Assembly: GCF_008087665.1 (NCBI RefSeq)
Contig: NZ_CP042912.1
Span: 248,001-312,000 of the forward strand
Direction: 5' to 3'
Origin: Mariniblastus fucicola
Lineage (GTDB): Bacteria > Planctomycetota > Planctomycetia > Pirellulales > Pirellulaceae
DNA length: 64,000 bases
The position numbers and the translations under genes were made by a program. Below the pieces are notes generated by a model. It saw nothing but the letters and a program-made list of their open reading frames with translations, had not been told where the DNA came from and did no database searches. Positions 47,939 through 56,083 of the stretch are shown one piece after another (positions within the stretch are counted from its first letter, which is position 1; each line of letters opens with the position of its first letter).

Positions 47939-48748
47939 TCAGGTTTGTCGAAACCCGATGATCGTCATGTCGTCAGGTTTCGAAGGAAGTGTTTCCGGAG
48001 TCTGCATTCTGTCCCGAGCCAATTGGATCAGCAGATTTGCCTGGCGGCCAAAGTGCCCGACGCGAATGACATCGATGATTTCTTCTGTCGTCAGATTGTC
48101 GAACAGTCCATCTGAACCGAGGATGAGCGTGTCTCTGGAAGCCATCTCAAACACTGGTCCCAGCTCAATTTTCATCTCCGTCGACCCGACGCAGTTGTTA
48201 ATCAGATGTCGGTCTTCATGAATGATTGCTTCGAATTCGTCGATCATCCCGGCTTCGACAGCCATCGCGACGGGAGCATGCGCGATCGTCGAAAGCTTCA
48301 GCGTTCCCCGATTGCTGCACACCAACGCTGTCGCGTCGCCGACGTGGAATGTTCGAATGCTACGGTCAAGATATTCGGCCACGACAACCGTTGATCCGGC
48401 TCCGATTCCCCAGCCGAGCACTTCACGGTTGGCTTCCTCGATGGCGTCCAGAATCTGCGAACGAGCCGAATCGCCAGCGAAGTCCGAGGACTCCAGGTGA
48501 TGAATGAGCGTTTCGACAATGCATTTTGCGGCCCGGTCGCCTGAACTCGCGCCGCCCATTCCATCGGCAACCACAAAGACGCCGTGTTCAGGGCTCAGCT
48601 CCACAACCGCAGCCGCATCTTCGTTTACGCTCGTTTTGTTAGGGCTGGTCCGTGAGAACGCGAACGCGTGCCCGCCGCAAAATTCAAACTGGGCAGGTTC
48701 GTCGTCGTGAGCCAACAACCACAGGTTCGATTTGGTAGAGGTGCTCAT
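47939..48748 (-). CDS. PP2C-family Ser/Thr phosphatase
   Basis: A compact PPM/PP2C phosphatase of 269 aa. Metal-binding motifs are GVFVVADGMGG (near residue 60) and a later DTLILGSDGLFDNL, with the last acid in KPDDMTIIGF. NKTSVNEDA carries the usual first acidic residue (motif I). It overlaps the kinase gene by four bases (ATGA), so it is the natural antagonist of that kinase. The N-terminal 30 residues are an extra lead. Some upstream sequence remains open but has no sense. Confidence 0.9.
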   Translation of the reverse strand: MSTSTKSNLWLLAHDDEPAQFEFCGGHAFAFSRTSPNKTSVNEDAAAVVELSPEHGVFVVADGMGGASSGDRAAKCIVETLIHHLESSDFAGDSARSQILDAIEEANREVLGWGIGAGSTVVVAEYLDRSIRTFHVGDATALVCSNRGTLKLSTIAHAPVAMAVEAGMIDEFEAIIHEDRHLINNCVGSTEMKIELGPVFEMASRDTLILGSDGLFDNLTTEEIIDVIRVGHFGRQANLLIQLARDRMQTPETLPSKPDDMTIIGFRQT

Positions 48749-49608
48749 CGCCTGGCCTTTTTGAGATGACGAAGTGCTTTCGCATGCAAGGGCCCAAACT
48801 GTTCTTCCATTCGAATCGCATCCGAAAATCGATCGCGTGGTTTGGGCGAAATCGACTTTCGAATAAACGCAATCAAGTCCGGATGAACGTGTTTGCGGCG
48901 TAAATTGTTGGTGCCAGGAGCAGGCCACTCAAACGGATACTCCGGCCACTTTCCCGAGAGCATTCTGAAAATGATCAGGCCCAGCGAAAAAACATCCGAG
49001 CGCATCGAAGGCTTGCCCATCGCCTGTTCGGTCGACATGTGTCCAACCGTTCCCGTTCCCGATCCAGAGATCGTCATCGTGGCGACTTTGGCGATCCCAA
49101 AGTCCGCCAGGCGAAGTTGATCGCCTTCGAACACGATGAAGTTTTCTGGCTTGATGTCGCAATGAATCAGGCCGGCTTCATGAGCATGAGCCACACCGGC
49201 GATCATTTGTTCTGCAAAACCCAACGCGGTGGGAACCGACATGCGACGCATCAGGCGATCCTGAAGTGTTTCTTTGCCCAATCGCGTCGCGATGACCAAC
49301 CGGTCGTCGATTATGCTGGCGTCTTTGAGTGTCAAAATGTTGGGATGGTCCAGCCGGGCGAGCAAGCGGACTTCCTGCCGGAAGGCCTCCATCAGTTCGT
49401 CGTCGACATAGTGTTCGTGAGGAATCTTGAGCGCGACTTGCGATCCTTCGATCGTGTCCAAGGCTGCGTACACTCTGGCGAAACCGCCGACGCCGATTAG
49501 CTTCTGCAGACGATACTTGCCCACCGACTGACGGGCTTTCAAGTTCGGTTTCGAACGCGGCAAAGCGTCGAACGCACGGGTTTTCTGTTCAGGCAACGTG
49601 TGTTCCAT
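48745..49608 (-). CDS. Soluble Ser/Thr kinase with HCD catalytic loop
   Basis: A kinase without membrane helix or TPRs, 287 aa. Gly loop GVGGFARV (39-46), K61, DFG 169-171. The catalytic loop is HCDIKPEN (H149, C150, D151) instead of HRD, and the activation segment has MSTEQ instead of MSPEQ. Non-RD kinases are often not controlled by activation-loop phosphorylation. The ATG at MEHTLPEQ is 82 bases after a strong sigma-54-type site. It is coupled to the PP2C phosphatase. Confidence 0.85.
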   Translation of the reverse strand: MEHTLPEQKTRAFDALPRSKPNLKARQSVGKYRLQKLIGVGGFARVYAALDTIEGSQVALKIPHEHYVDDELMEAFRQEVRLLARLDHPNILTLKDASIIDDRLVIATRLGKETLQDRLMRRMSVPTALGFAEQMIAGVAHAHEAGLIHCDIKPENFIVFEGDQLRLADFGIAKVATMTISGSGTGTVGHMSTEQAMGKPSMRSDVFSLGLIIFRMLSGKWPEYPFEWPAPGTNNLRRKHVHPDLIAFIRKSISPKPRDRFSDAIRMEEQFGPLHAKALRHLKKARR

Positions 49609-49689
49609 CAACGGACTCAACACTGTCAACAAGGAGGCTAAAGATCCGCCGGAGCAACGATTCGTCCTCGTCGGCGGCAAGCGACAATC

Positions 49690-49705
49690 TGCAACCAGTG
49701 TGCCA
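49690..49705 (-). promoter_or_regulatory. Sigma-54 promoter of kinase/PP2C genes
   Basis: The minus strand reads TGGCACACTGGTTGCA, with one mismatch to TGGCACG-N4-TTGCA. It lies 82 bases before the kinase ATG, in the 267-base gap after the RimK-type gene. Confidence 0.73.
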
Positions 49706-49875
49706 CTGAGAAAATGTTGAATCAGACACGCCGATCGAAACCGGTTGAGCCGGAAAGCGGCAAATCAATGGCCGCGCCGGACAGAAATAGCGCGGCCAAC
49801 CATCGATTATCCGGTCGGAGTCTTGTCTGGTTTCCGCTTTGGAATTGTCGCGAAACCGGAGTTGAATCCTGAGAG

Positions 49876-51087
49876 CTACGCGTGGTCGATCACCTGTTGC
49901 GCTACGGGCAGCCCGGGCAAATCCTGGACTTCTGATTCCCGATTCTTTCGCGTTTTTGCTGGCACCAGTTCGCGCATCAGCTCCAGTTTTCCAAAGCACA
50001 GAATCCGATCGCCGGCTTCAAGCAACCGGCTCTTCTTCGGATTCGGAACCACGGTTGACCCGCGGGTTAGAGTCAGAACGTTGATATCTTTCTCCTCAAA
50101 GCCCGCTTCGTCGATCCGTTTTCCAACGTAAGTTGAACCGTCCGGGATCGCCAGTTCGGTAACGCCGTACCCGCGGCTAACGGTCAAGCGTTGGCGAATG
50201 TCGATTTCGGGGAAATCGACGCGACCCGCGATAAAGTCAATCACCGCGCCGGCGATGTCCAACTGTGTACATTGCTCGATTCCCTCAAGGCCCGGAGACG
50301 AATTCACTTCCATAACCTGCGGACCGGTTTTGCTTTCCAGCATGTCGACACCGGCAACCCGCAGCCCCATGATTTGGGCAGCCCGGATCGCGGTTTCCCG
50401 GTAGTGATCATCAAGCTCAATCGCTTCGGTCAATCCGCCGCGATGTACGTTGCTGCGAAATTCCTGGCCTTGAGCCACGCGACGCATCGCACCGACAACT
50501 TCATCGCCAACGACGAACGCACGAACGTCTTTGCCTTTGCTTTCGGCAACGAATTTTTGAATCAGCACATTCTGTTTCTGGCTCTGCAACAGCTCGATAA
50601 TGGCTTCCGCCGACTTCTCGGTTTCGGCCAGCAGCACGCCGATTCCCTGCGTGCCTTCGATCAGTTTAATGATTACCGGAGCCCCACCGACGCGTTCAAT
50701 CGCTGGCAAAACATCCTGTTTTTCCCGGACGAAAGCTGTCGCCGGGATTCCAATTCGGTGCCGCGAAAAGATCTGCAGGCTGCGAAGCTTATCGCGAGAA
50801 TTTGAGATGCCGGCCGAAGAATTCGTCGTGTAAACGTCCATCTGCTCGAACTGACGAACGACAGCGGTTCCATAGTAAGTCAACGAAGCGCCGATGCGAG
50901 GCAGGACAGCGTCGAGTTCGCCGAGCTGTTTCTGATGGTAGTAGAGTTCAGGCGAGCTTTCTTCGAGGTCAATCGCCAGTTTTCTGGTGTTGATGACCTG
51001 GACGTCGTGTCCGCGTTGGTCTGCCGCTTCGACCAAACGTCGAGTGCTGTAGCATTTGGGAGCGCAGGAGAGGATGCCAAGTTTCAT
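49876..51087 (-). CDS. RimK-type glutamate ligase fused to TrkA_C (RCK_C) domain
   Basis: Residues about 1-290 are a RimK ATP-grasp ligase: N-terminal MKLGILSCAPKCYSTRRL, LPRIGASLTYYG, nucleotide site VIIKLIEGTQGIGV, and metal site VMEVNSSPGLEGIE. RimK adds glutamate to a protein C-terminus (classically ribosomal S6) or makes poly-glutamate. Residues about 305-380 form a TrkA_C domain (VTELAIPDGSTYVGKRIDEAGF), a small regulatory ligand-binding unit usually attached to K+ channels, so the ligase may be controlled by a bound metabolite. It follows the RimB-like gene after 121 bases. Confidence 0.88.
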   Translation of the reverse strand: MKLGILSCAPKCYSTRRLVEAADQRGHDVQVINTRKLAIDLEESSPELYYHQKQLGELDAVLPRIGASLTYYGTAVVRQFEQMDVYTTNSSAGISNSRDKLRSLQIFSRHRIGIPATAFVREKQDVLPAIERVGGAPVIIKLIEGTQGIGVLLAETEKSAEAIIELLQSQKQNVLIQKFVAESKGKDVRAFVVGDEVVGAMRRVAQGQEFRSNVHRGGLTEAIELDDHYRETAIRAAQIMGLRVAGVDMLESKTGPQVMEVNSSPGLEGIEQCTQLDIAGAVIDFIAGRVDFPEIDIRQRLTVSRGYGVTELAIPDGSTYVGKRIDEAGFEEKDINVLTLTRGSTVVPNPKKSRLLEAGDRILCFGKLELMRELVPAKTRKNRESEVQDLPGLPVAQQVIDHA

Positions 51088-51208
51088 TGGTATTGTTTTT
51101 CTGTTGTGTGCGAAAGAAGTGCGAGTCGATGGCAGCGATCGGGCCGCGGGATTGAACTGCCGTTTGAATTGGAGGCTCAGGTTCGAGCCGAAGTTTACGA
51201 GCTTCCGG

Positions 51209-51697
51209 TCAGGATTTTGGTGTGAGCTTCTTTTTCTTTTTAGGTTTCTGGTGTCCGTTGTAGTAAGAACCTCCAGAATCAACGAGGAACCGTCTGCGGG
51301 TTGCCTGCCGTCCCAGCAACATACGGAAGCCCATTTCACTTCGGTTGGCCAAAGTAAGTTCTATCGGAAAGTCTTCGTCGAGCAGCCTGAGCGTCGTTTC
51401 GATCACATAGCGCCGGTTTTGCTTTCCACCCGAATTTTTGACCAATCGCGAATCGAGAATTTTGGCTTCCGCGGAAACTACTTTCTTGTTCGAGTGCTGG
51501 TCAGGGCAAACTTTAAATCGAACCCACTGTTCGTCTCCTTTGGAGAACTCTTCGATTCGATAGGCATGAAGCGAAGAGGATCGAGCGCCAGTGTCGACCT
51601 TGACCTTGATCCTTTTGACGCCAAGGTCAGGTAAAGCGATGAACTCACGCCAGCCGATGACGGGCAAGTCCTTGATGTTTCGTATCTTTTTAGCCAT
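51209..51697 (-). CDS. RimB-like retropepsin (putative ATP-dependent zinc protease, DUF785)
   Basis: A small aspartic-protease-like protein, 162 aa. VKVDTGARSSSLHA carries the single DTG-A active site (D35), and GFRMLLGRQA near residue 130 is the second psi-loop strand. This family is known beside RimK, and RimB of Pseudomonas processes or regulates RimK. Many databases call it an ATP-dependent zinc protease although it is a retropepsin fold. The tail is Lys/Pro-rich. The ATG at MAKKIRN lies 69 bases after a strong sigma-54-type site. Confidence 0.87.
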   Translation of the reverse strand: MAKKIRNIKDLPVIGWREFIALPDLGVKRIKVKVDTGARSSSLHAYRIEEFSKGDEQWVRFKVCPDQHSNKKVVSAEAKILDSRLVKNSGGKQNRRYVIETTLRLLDEDFPIELTLANRSEMGFRMLLGRQATRRRFLVDSGGSYYNGHQKPKKKKKLTPKS

Positions 51698-51765
51698 GAA
51701 GTATCCTGTGGACGTTCTCAAATCACCGGTCGCGATACCGCGAGGCAACTGGTTTACCGTATGCT

Positions 51766-51781
51766 CGCAATCGCCGTGCCA
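51766..51781 (-). promoter_or_regulatory. Sigma-54 promoter of RimB/RimK genes
   Basis: The minus strand reads TGGCACGGCGATTGCG. Only the last base departs from TGGCACG-N4-TTGCW. It lies 69 bases before the RimB-like start. Confidence 0.73.
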
Positions 51782-51813
51782 ACGCGGACTCGGCCGTTAT
51801 AAGCTTTGTCGGA

Positions 51814-51832
51814 TTGCCGCATCTTACGGCAA
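51814..51832. promoter_or_regulatory. Possible activator palindrome between divergent promoters
   Basis: TTGCCG at 51814-51819 and CGGCAA at 51827-51832 form a 6-base inverted repeat with a 7-base spacer. It lies between two outward-facing sigma-54-type sites, where an NtrC-type activator could bind. Not found as such at the other promoters. Confidence 0.3.
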
Positions 51833-51937
51833 ACAACGCTCCGTGCCCGGTGACTTATTGCCCGGTTCGACCAGAAACTTGCCGCAGGTTCAAGTCGGAA
51901 TTCTGACTTCGAATGATTGAATCAAGCCAGCGTTCGC

Positions 51938-51953
51938 GGGCATGCGATTTGCA
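51938..51953 (+). promoter_or_regulatory. Sigma-54-type site ahead of hybrid histidine kinase
   Basis: The plus strand reads GGGCATGCGATTTGCA, with a perfect -12 half and a first-base mismatch in the -24 half. The kinase start is 160-250 bases downstream. Confidence 0.5.
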
Positions 51954-52206
51954 AGGGACAATTGCAATAGTCAGGATTCAGAATCCTGTTCGGCTACCGA
52001 ATCCAGACAATCATGGTCTGGCAACGACCAAAGCCTGATCGCGACGCGTACATCCTGCCCGCATCGATCAGCCATCGCGAAACGAGCCGCCAAACGAGGC
52101 GACAACCGAGTGAAAAATGGTTAGAAATGTCCTTTTGTCTCGACGCGACGGCAAGTCATCGTGGAGCTTTAGCACGGTCGGCAAAGAGTCGCAACGAGAA
52201 TCAGCT

Positions 52207-55200
52207 ATGCCTCAAACCCTCGTCTTCGATTTCACCGACTTGCCACAACACTCCATTGATCGGCAGGTTACCTCAACCGAGCAAATCGCAATTCTGTGCG
52301 GGCTCAATCGACGCACATCTCGACGTCTTGGAAAAACAGTGTTCCTGATTCTGTCAGACTTTCCTCCCGAAACGTTGCTCGAAAACTCGGTACGCTTCAC
52401 CGAATCCGATCTCAGCACGTCGCTCGAATTCAACTTCTCGACTCGGCCACAGGAGATTGCTGCGGCCAACAACGCCACGGACAAGAAGCTGGGAAGCTTG
52501 CGCCGGGCCGGCGAAAAGTTCGCGAACTTTCGGCTGACTGGTTCGCCGGACGAGGGTTTCGAAATTCAGTTTTCTGAGCAGCTGCCAGTAGGCTTTGAAA
52601 TCCCACAAACTCGAATCCTTAAAAACTGGGCCCGCGTCGTAACCAAGGGCGACTGGGAAGAAGCGTTTGGTCTGTTGAGCAAGTCGTACAATAGAAATCG
52701 CACCAGTTTGCACCAACTTCGCGACCGAATGTTGATCCGCAAAGAAGTACTCGGGAAAGGCAGTGAACAGGCCGAAGCCATCCTGTCGCTGGTCGCGAGC
52801 AAGTCCGACAATCCGGTGCTGATTCTTGATTCTGTTGGCGTTGCGGAATGGACCAACCGTGCGTTTTACAAACTTTCCGGCATTGAGGTTGACGAGTCCA
52901 ATCGTCTTTCAGCGTTCAGTCTGCTGTTTGGCGAACGGACTGGAGGCGATGCGGCGACCGAGTTCGAAAAATCGTTAACGTTGGGCCGAACGTTTAGCTT
53001 GGAGTATTCCTGGACTCCGATCAAACGCGACGAACATCACGACGGCCCCGACCACGACCCCATCTGGATTGAGTTTCAGGTGACGCCGGTTCGCGACGAA
53101 AACGAAAAAGTAGTGCGCTGGATTGCGATCGGGGCTGACATCACCAAACGGCGACAGGCTGAGCTGGCGATGCTTGCGGCGAAGGAAGTCGCTGAATCGG
53201 CGAACAGGGCCAAGAGCGATTTTCTGGCCATGATGAGCCACGAAATTCGTACGCCGATGAACGCGATTATCGGTATGACGGAACTGACATTGGGAACACA
53301 ACTGACGATCGACCAGCGTGAGTGCTTGACCACGGCGAACAACTCGGCTCAATCGCTGTTGCAGATTCTCAACGACATTTTGGACCTGTCCAAGGTCGAA
53401 GCCCAACGACTGGAACTGGAGCAGGCTGACTTTAACGTCGCCGACGTGACACGGGAAACGCTTGATACCCTTGGAGTCCTCGCGCAGCGCAAAAGCCTTG
53501 CCCTGCGATGTAACTTTCCGCTCGACATCCACCAGCAACTGGTTGGCGATTCGATGCGATTGCGACAGGTGCTGGTCAACCTGGTGGGCAACGCGATCAA
53601 GTTTACTTCCTTCGGCCACGTCGACGTCAACGTAGAACTGCTTGACGAAACCAACGATGAAATTTCCCTGCACTACGCCGTTCAGGACACTGGTCCGGGA
53701 ATTCCCGAAAGCAAAACCAGCCGCATTTTCGAAGCGTTTTTCCAGTCAGATACTTCTGTCACTCGTAACTTTGGTGGAACTGGCTTGGGGCTTGCGATCA
53801 CTTCGGAGTTAATTCGATTGATGGGAGGCAGGATTTGGGTCGAGAGCAAACTGGGAAAAGGCAGCACGTTCCATTTCGTTGTCACGTTTAAAAAATCAAA
53901 CCGCACCTTCGTCTCACTCAGTCCCGACGCTGGCAAACAACTGGCAGGCAAAAAGATTTTGGTGATCGACAACAACGAGGCAAACCAGAACGCGATCGGT
54001 CGCTGGATGAACCATTGGGGTGTCGAAACCGAGTTCGCGTTCAGCGGAAATGAGGGCAAGCGAGTTTTGCACGAAAACGCACGGCGATACGACCTCGCGA
54101 TCGTCGACGCGGTGCTTCCGGACATCGATGGTTTTGCGGTCGTAGAGTCGTTGCTTGAGCCGGAATCGAACAACACGACGCCGGTCCTGATGTTCTCGTC
54201 GGATGACCGAAACGCAACGATTGAAAGGTGCCGCGAGCTGGGAGTTCAGGCTTGGTTGATCAAACCTGTTTCGCCAAAAACCCTGTTTTCTTCGATTCAA
54301 TTGACTTTGGGGACCGATCAGAACTCGCTGGCAGGATTGGCGAACGGAACCAGCGGCGGAGACAGTATCGAAAGGTCAAATGTTTGTTTAAACGTTTTGG
54401 TCGTCGATGATCACGCTTCAAATCGAAAGCTGATCGGGGAGATTTTACGTCGTCGCGGGCATCAGTGGCGTGAGGCTGCTGACGGGGCAGGCGCGCTCGC
54501 GTTGATCGTGCAGGAAGAGTTCGATGTGGTGCTGATGGACGTCCAGATGCCAGAGAAAGATGGGCTTGCCGTGACGGCAGAGATTCGAGATTTGCCAAAC
54601 GAGAAAGCTGTTCTGCCAATCATCGCGGTTACGGCCTACGTGACTGAAGAAGATCGACAACGTTGTCTGGACGCTTCGATGGATGACTATCTTTCCAAAC
54701 CCGTCAGCGTCAAAGACTTGATTGAGAAAGTGGAACGCTGGGGCAATACCGTTCGCTCGGATTTTGATTTGCAGCCTGACGAATCGCTCGACAATCAACT
54801 GCTCATTCAGGACGCACCCGATTGGGCAACTCAGATCACTCAAGCGATTGTTGTGGCTGAAGAATCGACCGACACTGACGAAAAACAAATCGTTGCAACT
54901 GGTGAGACCGCGCAAGCCGCAGCGTCGGGTGTGGCGATGGAACCGTTTGCCGAAGCCCTCGAAAGGTTTGGCGGCGATCAAGAACTGTTGCGGATGCAGA
55001 TCAGCTTTTTTCTGGCCGAGACGCCGGATCTGATTCAGTCAATTGAAAAAGCGATTCACGATCGCGACGGCAAAGCGTTGCATCATAACGCACATCGTCT
55101 GAAGGGACTGGTTCGAACTTACGATGACGAATTGGCCGCCGAACTGACTGGGAAGCTTGAGGAGATGGGACGTGCAAATTCATTTGATGATGCGGAATCA

Positions 55201-55281
55201 ACACTTGTCCTGCTTGCATCGCGCGTCCAGGATTTGAGTCAGCGGCTGGAACGTTGCCATGCGTCGTTTGGCAGTTCCTGA
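52207..55281 (+). CDS. Hybrid histidine kinase: PAS-HisKA-HATPase-REC-REC-HPt
   Basis: No membrane helix is visible, so it is cytosolic. A unique N-terminus (about 1-205) precedes a PAS domain (about 210-320, ending IAIGADITKR). The phosphorylated histidine is H345 (SHEIRTPMN), and the ATPase has GTGLGLAIT. Two receivers follow, with D634 (DAVLPDIDG) and D778 (MDVQMPEKDG), and an HPt domain has H963 (NAHRLKG). A full internal phosphorelay is thus possible, with output through an outside regulator. The start chosen is MPQTLVFDF; an in-frame ATG at 52117 is the alternative, and neither has a good ribosome-binding site. Confidence 0.9.
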   Translation: MPQTLVFDFTDLPQHSIDRQVTSTEQIAILCGLNRRTSRRLGKTVFLILSDFPPETLLENSVRFTESDLSTSLEFNFSTRPQEIAAANNATDKKLGSLRRAGEKFANFRLTGSPDEGFEIQFSEQLPVGFEIPQTRILKNWARVVTKGDWEEAFGLLSKSYNRNRTSLHQLRDRMLIRKEVLGKGSEQAEAILSLVASKSDNPVLILDSVGVAEWTNRAFYKLSGIEVDESNRLSAFSLLFGERTGGDAATEFEKSLTLGRTFSLEYSWTPIKRDEHHDGPDHDPIWIEFQVTPVRDENEKVVRWIAIGADITKRRQAELAMLAAKEVAESANRAKSDFLAMMSHEIRTPMNAIIGMTELTLGTQLTIDQRECLTTANNSAQSLLQILNDILDLSKVEAQRLELEQADFNVADVTRETLDTLGVLAQRKSLALRCNFPLDIHQQLVGDSMRLRQVLVNLVGNAIKFTSFGHVDVNVELLDETNDEISLHYAVQDTGPGIPESKTSRIFEAFFQSDTSVTRNFGGTGLGLAITSELIRLMGGRIWVESKLGKGSTFHFVVTFKKSNRTFVSLSPDAGKQLAGKKILVIDNNEANQNAIGRWMNHWGVETEFAFSGNEGKRVLHENARRYDLAIVDAVLPDIDGFAVVESLLEPESNNTTPVLMFSSDDRNATIERCRELGVQAWLIKPVSPKTLFSSIQLTLGTDQNSLAGLANGTSGGDSIERSNVCLNVLVVDDHASNRKLIGEILRRRGHQWREAADGAGALALIVQEEFDVVLMDVQMPEKDGLAVTAEIRDLPNEKAVLPIIAVTAYVTEEDRQRCLDASMDDYLSKPVSVKDLIEKVERWGNTVRSDFDLQPDESLDNQLLIQDAPDWATQITQAIVVAEESTDTDEKQIVATGETAQAAASGVAMEPFAEALERFGGDQELLRMQISFFLAETPDLIQSIEKAIHDRDGKALHHNAHRLKGLVRTYDDELAAELTGKLEEMGRANSFDDAESTLVLLASRVQDLSQRLERCHASFGSS

Positions 55282-55355
55282 GATTTGACGGACATCGCCG
55301 AACCCGCCAAAGCGAAATTCTGCATACGAACGGAGAGCTTTGATCGACAGCGATC

Positions 55356-55952
55356 CTATTGGTATCGAGCCAAAAACATCTGAGCAGTTTCCTTGGCAAC
55401 CTTGTTGCGTCGGCGAGGCGTCAATCGAGCCTCTCCACGAATCAGAGGTGGCCAAAATGCAAACGACTTCAGCAATCCGGTAAACTGCCACGCTGCAAGT
55501 TGGACGTCCGACATTTCGGTCAGTTCGCCGGCGGCTTTCGCCTGCTTCAACCAACGAACGATGTGCCGAAGAAATCGCTTATGATTGATCGACTTCGCGA
55601 CTTCGGGTTCTGCGATCACACGGGACAACCCGGCTCGCGCCAAATTCTGAATCGGACCTGAAGCCATCAGGTCAATCTCGGCACGCGCCAACGCGATTAG
55701 CTGTTCCGTTAGATCAGATTCCGGATCGTAGTCCTCGTACGGAACGCTGTCGGACCGGTCAATCATCTCGTCAACGATCGCCTCAAACAGCGCCTCCTTG
55801 CTGTCGAAATGCTTGTAAAGCGTGCGTTTGCTGACATTTGCCAAGTCGGCAATGTGATTCATGCTCGTCGCGTAAAAGCCCCGTCGACTGAAACCTTCGA
55901 CGGCTGCCTCGACGATGGAGGCCCGTTTTCGATCAGTCAGGCGGATATTCAA
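55356..55952 (-). CDS. TetR family repressor
   Basis: The N-terminal helix-turn-helix is RKRASIVEAAVEGFSRRGFYATSMNHIADLANVSKRTLYKHFDSKEALF in outline, with the TetR signature across residues about 8-55. The C-terminal half is the ligand and dimer domain. No ATG fits. TTG at 55952 gives 198 aa, the usual length, and begins five codons before the first helix. It is divergent from an RND efflux operon, and a 20-base palindrome lies between them, so it most likely represses that operon and itself. Confidence 0.85.
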   Translation of the reverse strand: MNIRLTDRKRASIVEAAVEGFSRRGFYATSMNHIADLANVSKRTLYKHFDSKEALFEAIVDEMIDRSDSVPYEDYDPESDLTEQLIALARAEIDLMASGPIQNLARAGLSRVIAEPEVAKSINHKRFLRHIVRWLKQAKAAGELTEMSDVQLAAWQFTGLLKSFAFWPPLIRGEARLTPRRRNKVAKETAQMFLARYQ

Positions 55953-55999
55953 GACAGCGTCCGGGGATGAGAAAAGGAGGTGTAGCACAAGTTTGAAAA

Positions 56000-56019
56000 T
56001 GTAAACTTTTCGGTTTACA
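56000..56019. promoter_or_regulatory. TetR-type operator palindrome
   Basis: TGTAAAC and GTTTACA form a perfect 7-base inverted repeat with a 6-base spacer, between the divergent tetR-like gene and the efflux operon. Size and place suit a TetR dimer site. Confidence 0.7.
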
Positions 56020-56083
56020 GTGACCTGTGGGGTGCTAGAGTATACCGCCGAGTTTACTTTTAGCAAATTTTTTGTCTGACACC

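Larger units (their letters stand above)
51698..52206. other. Divergent intergenic region with two sigma-54-type sites
   Basis: About 500 bases between the RimB-like gene and the hybrid kinase gene hold no gene I can support. Sites at 51766-51781 (minus) and 51938-51953 (plus) face outward, with a palindrome between them at 51814-51832. Confidence 0.5.
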
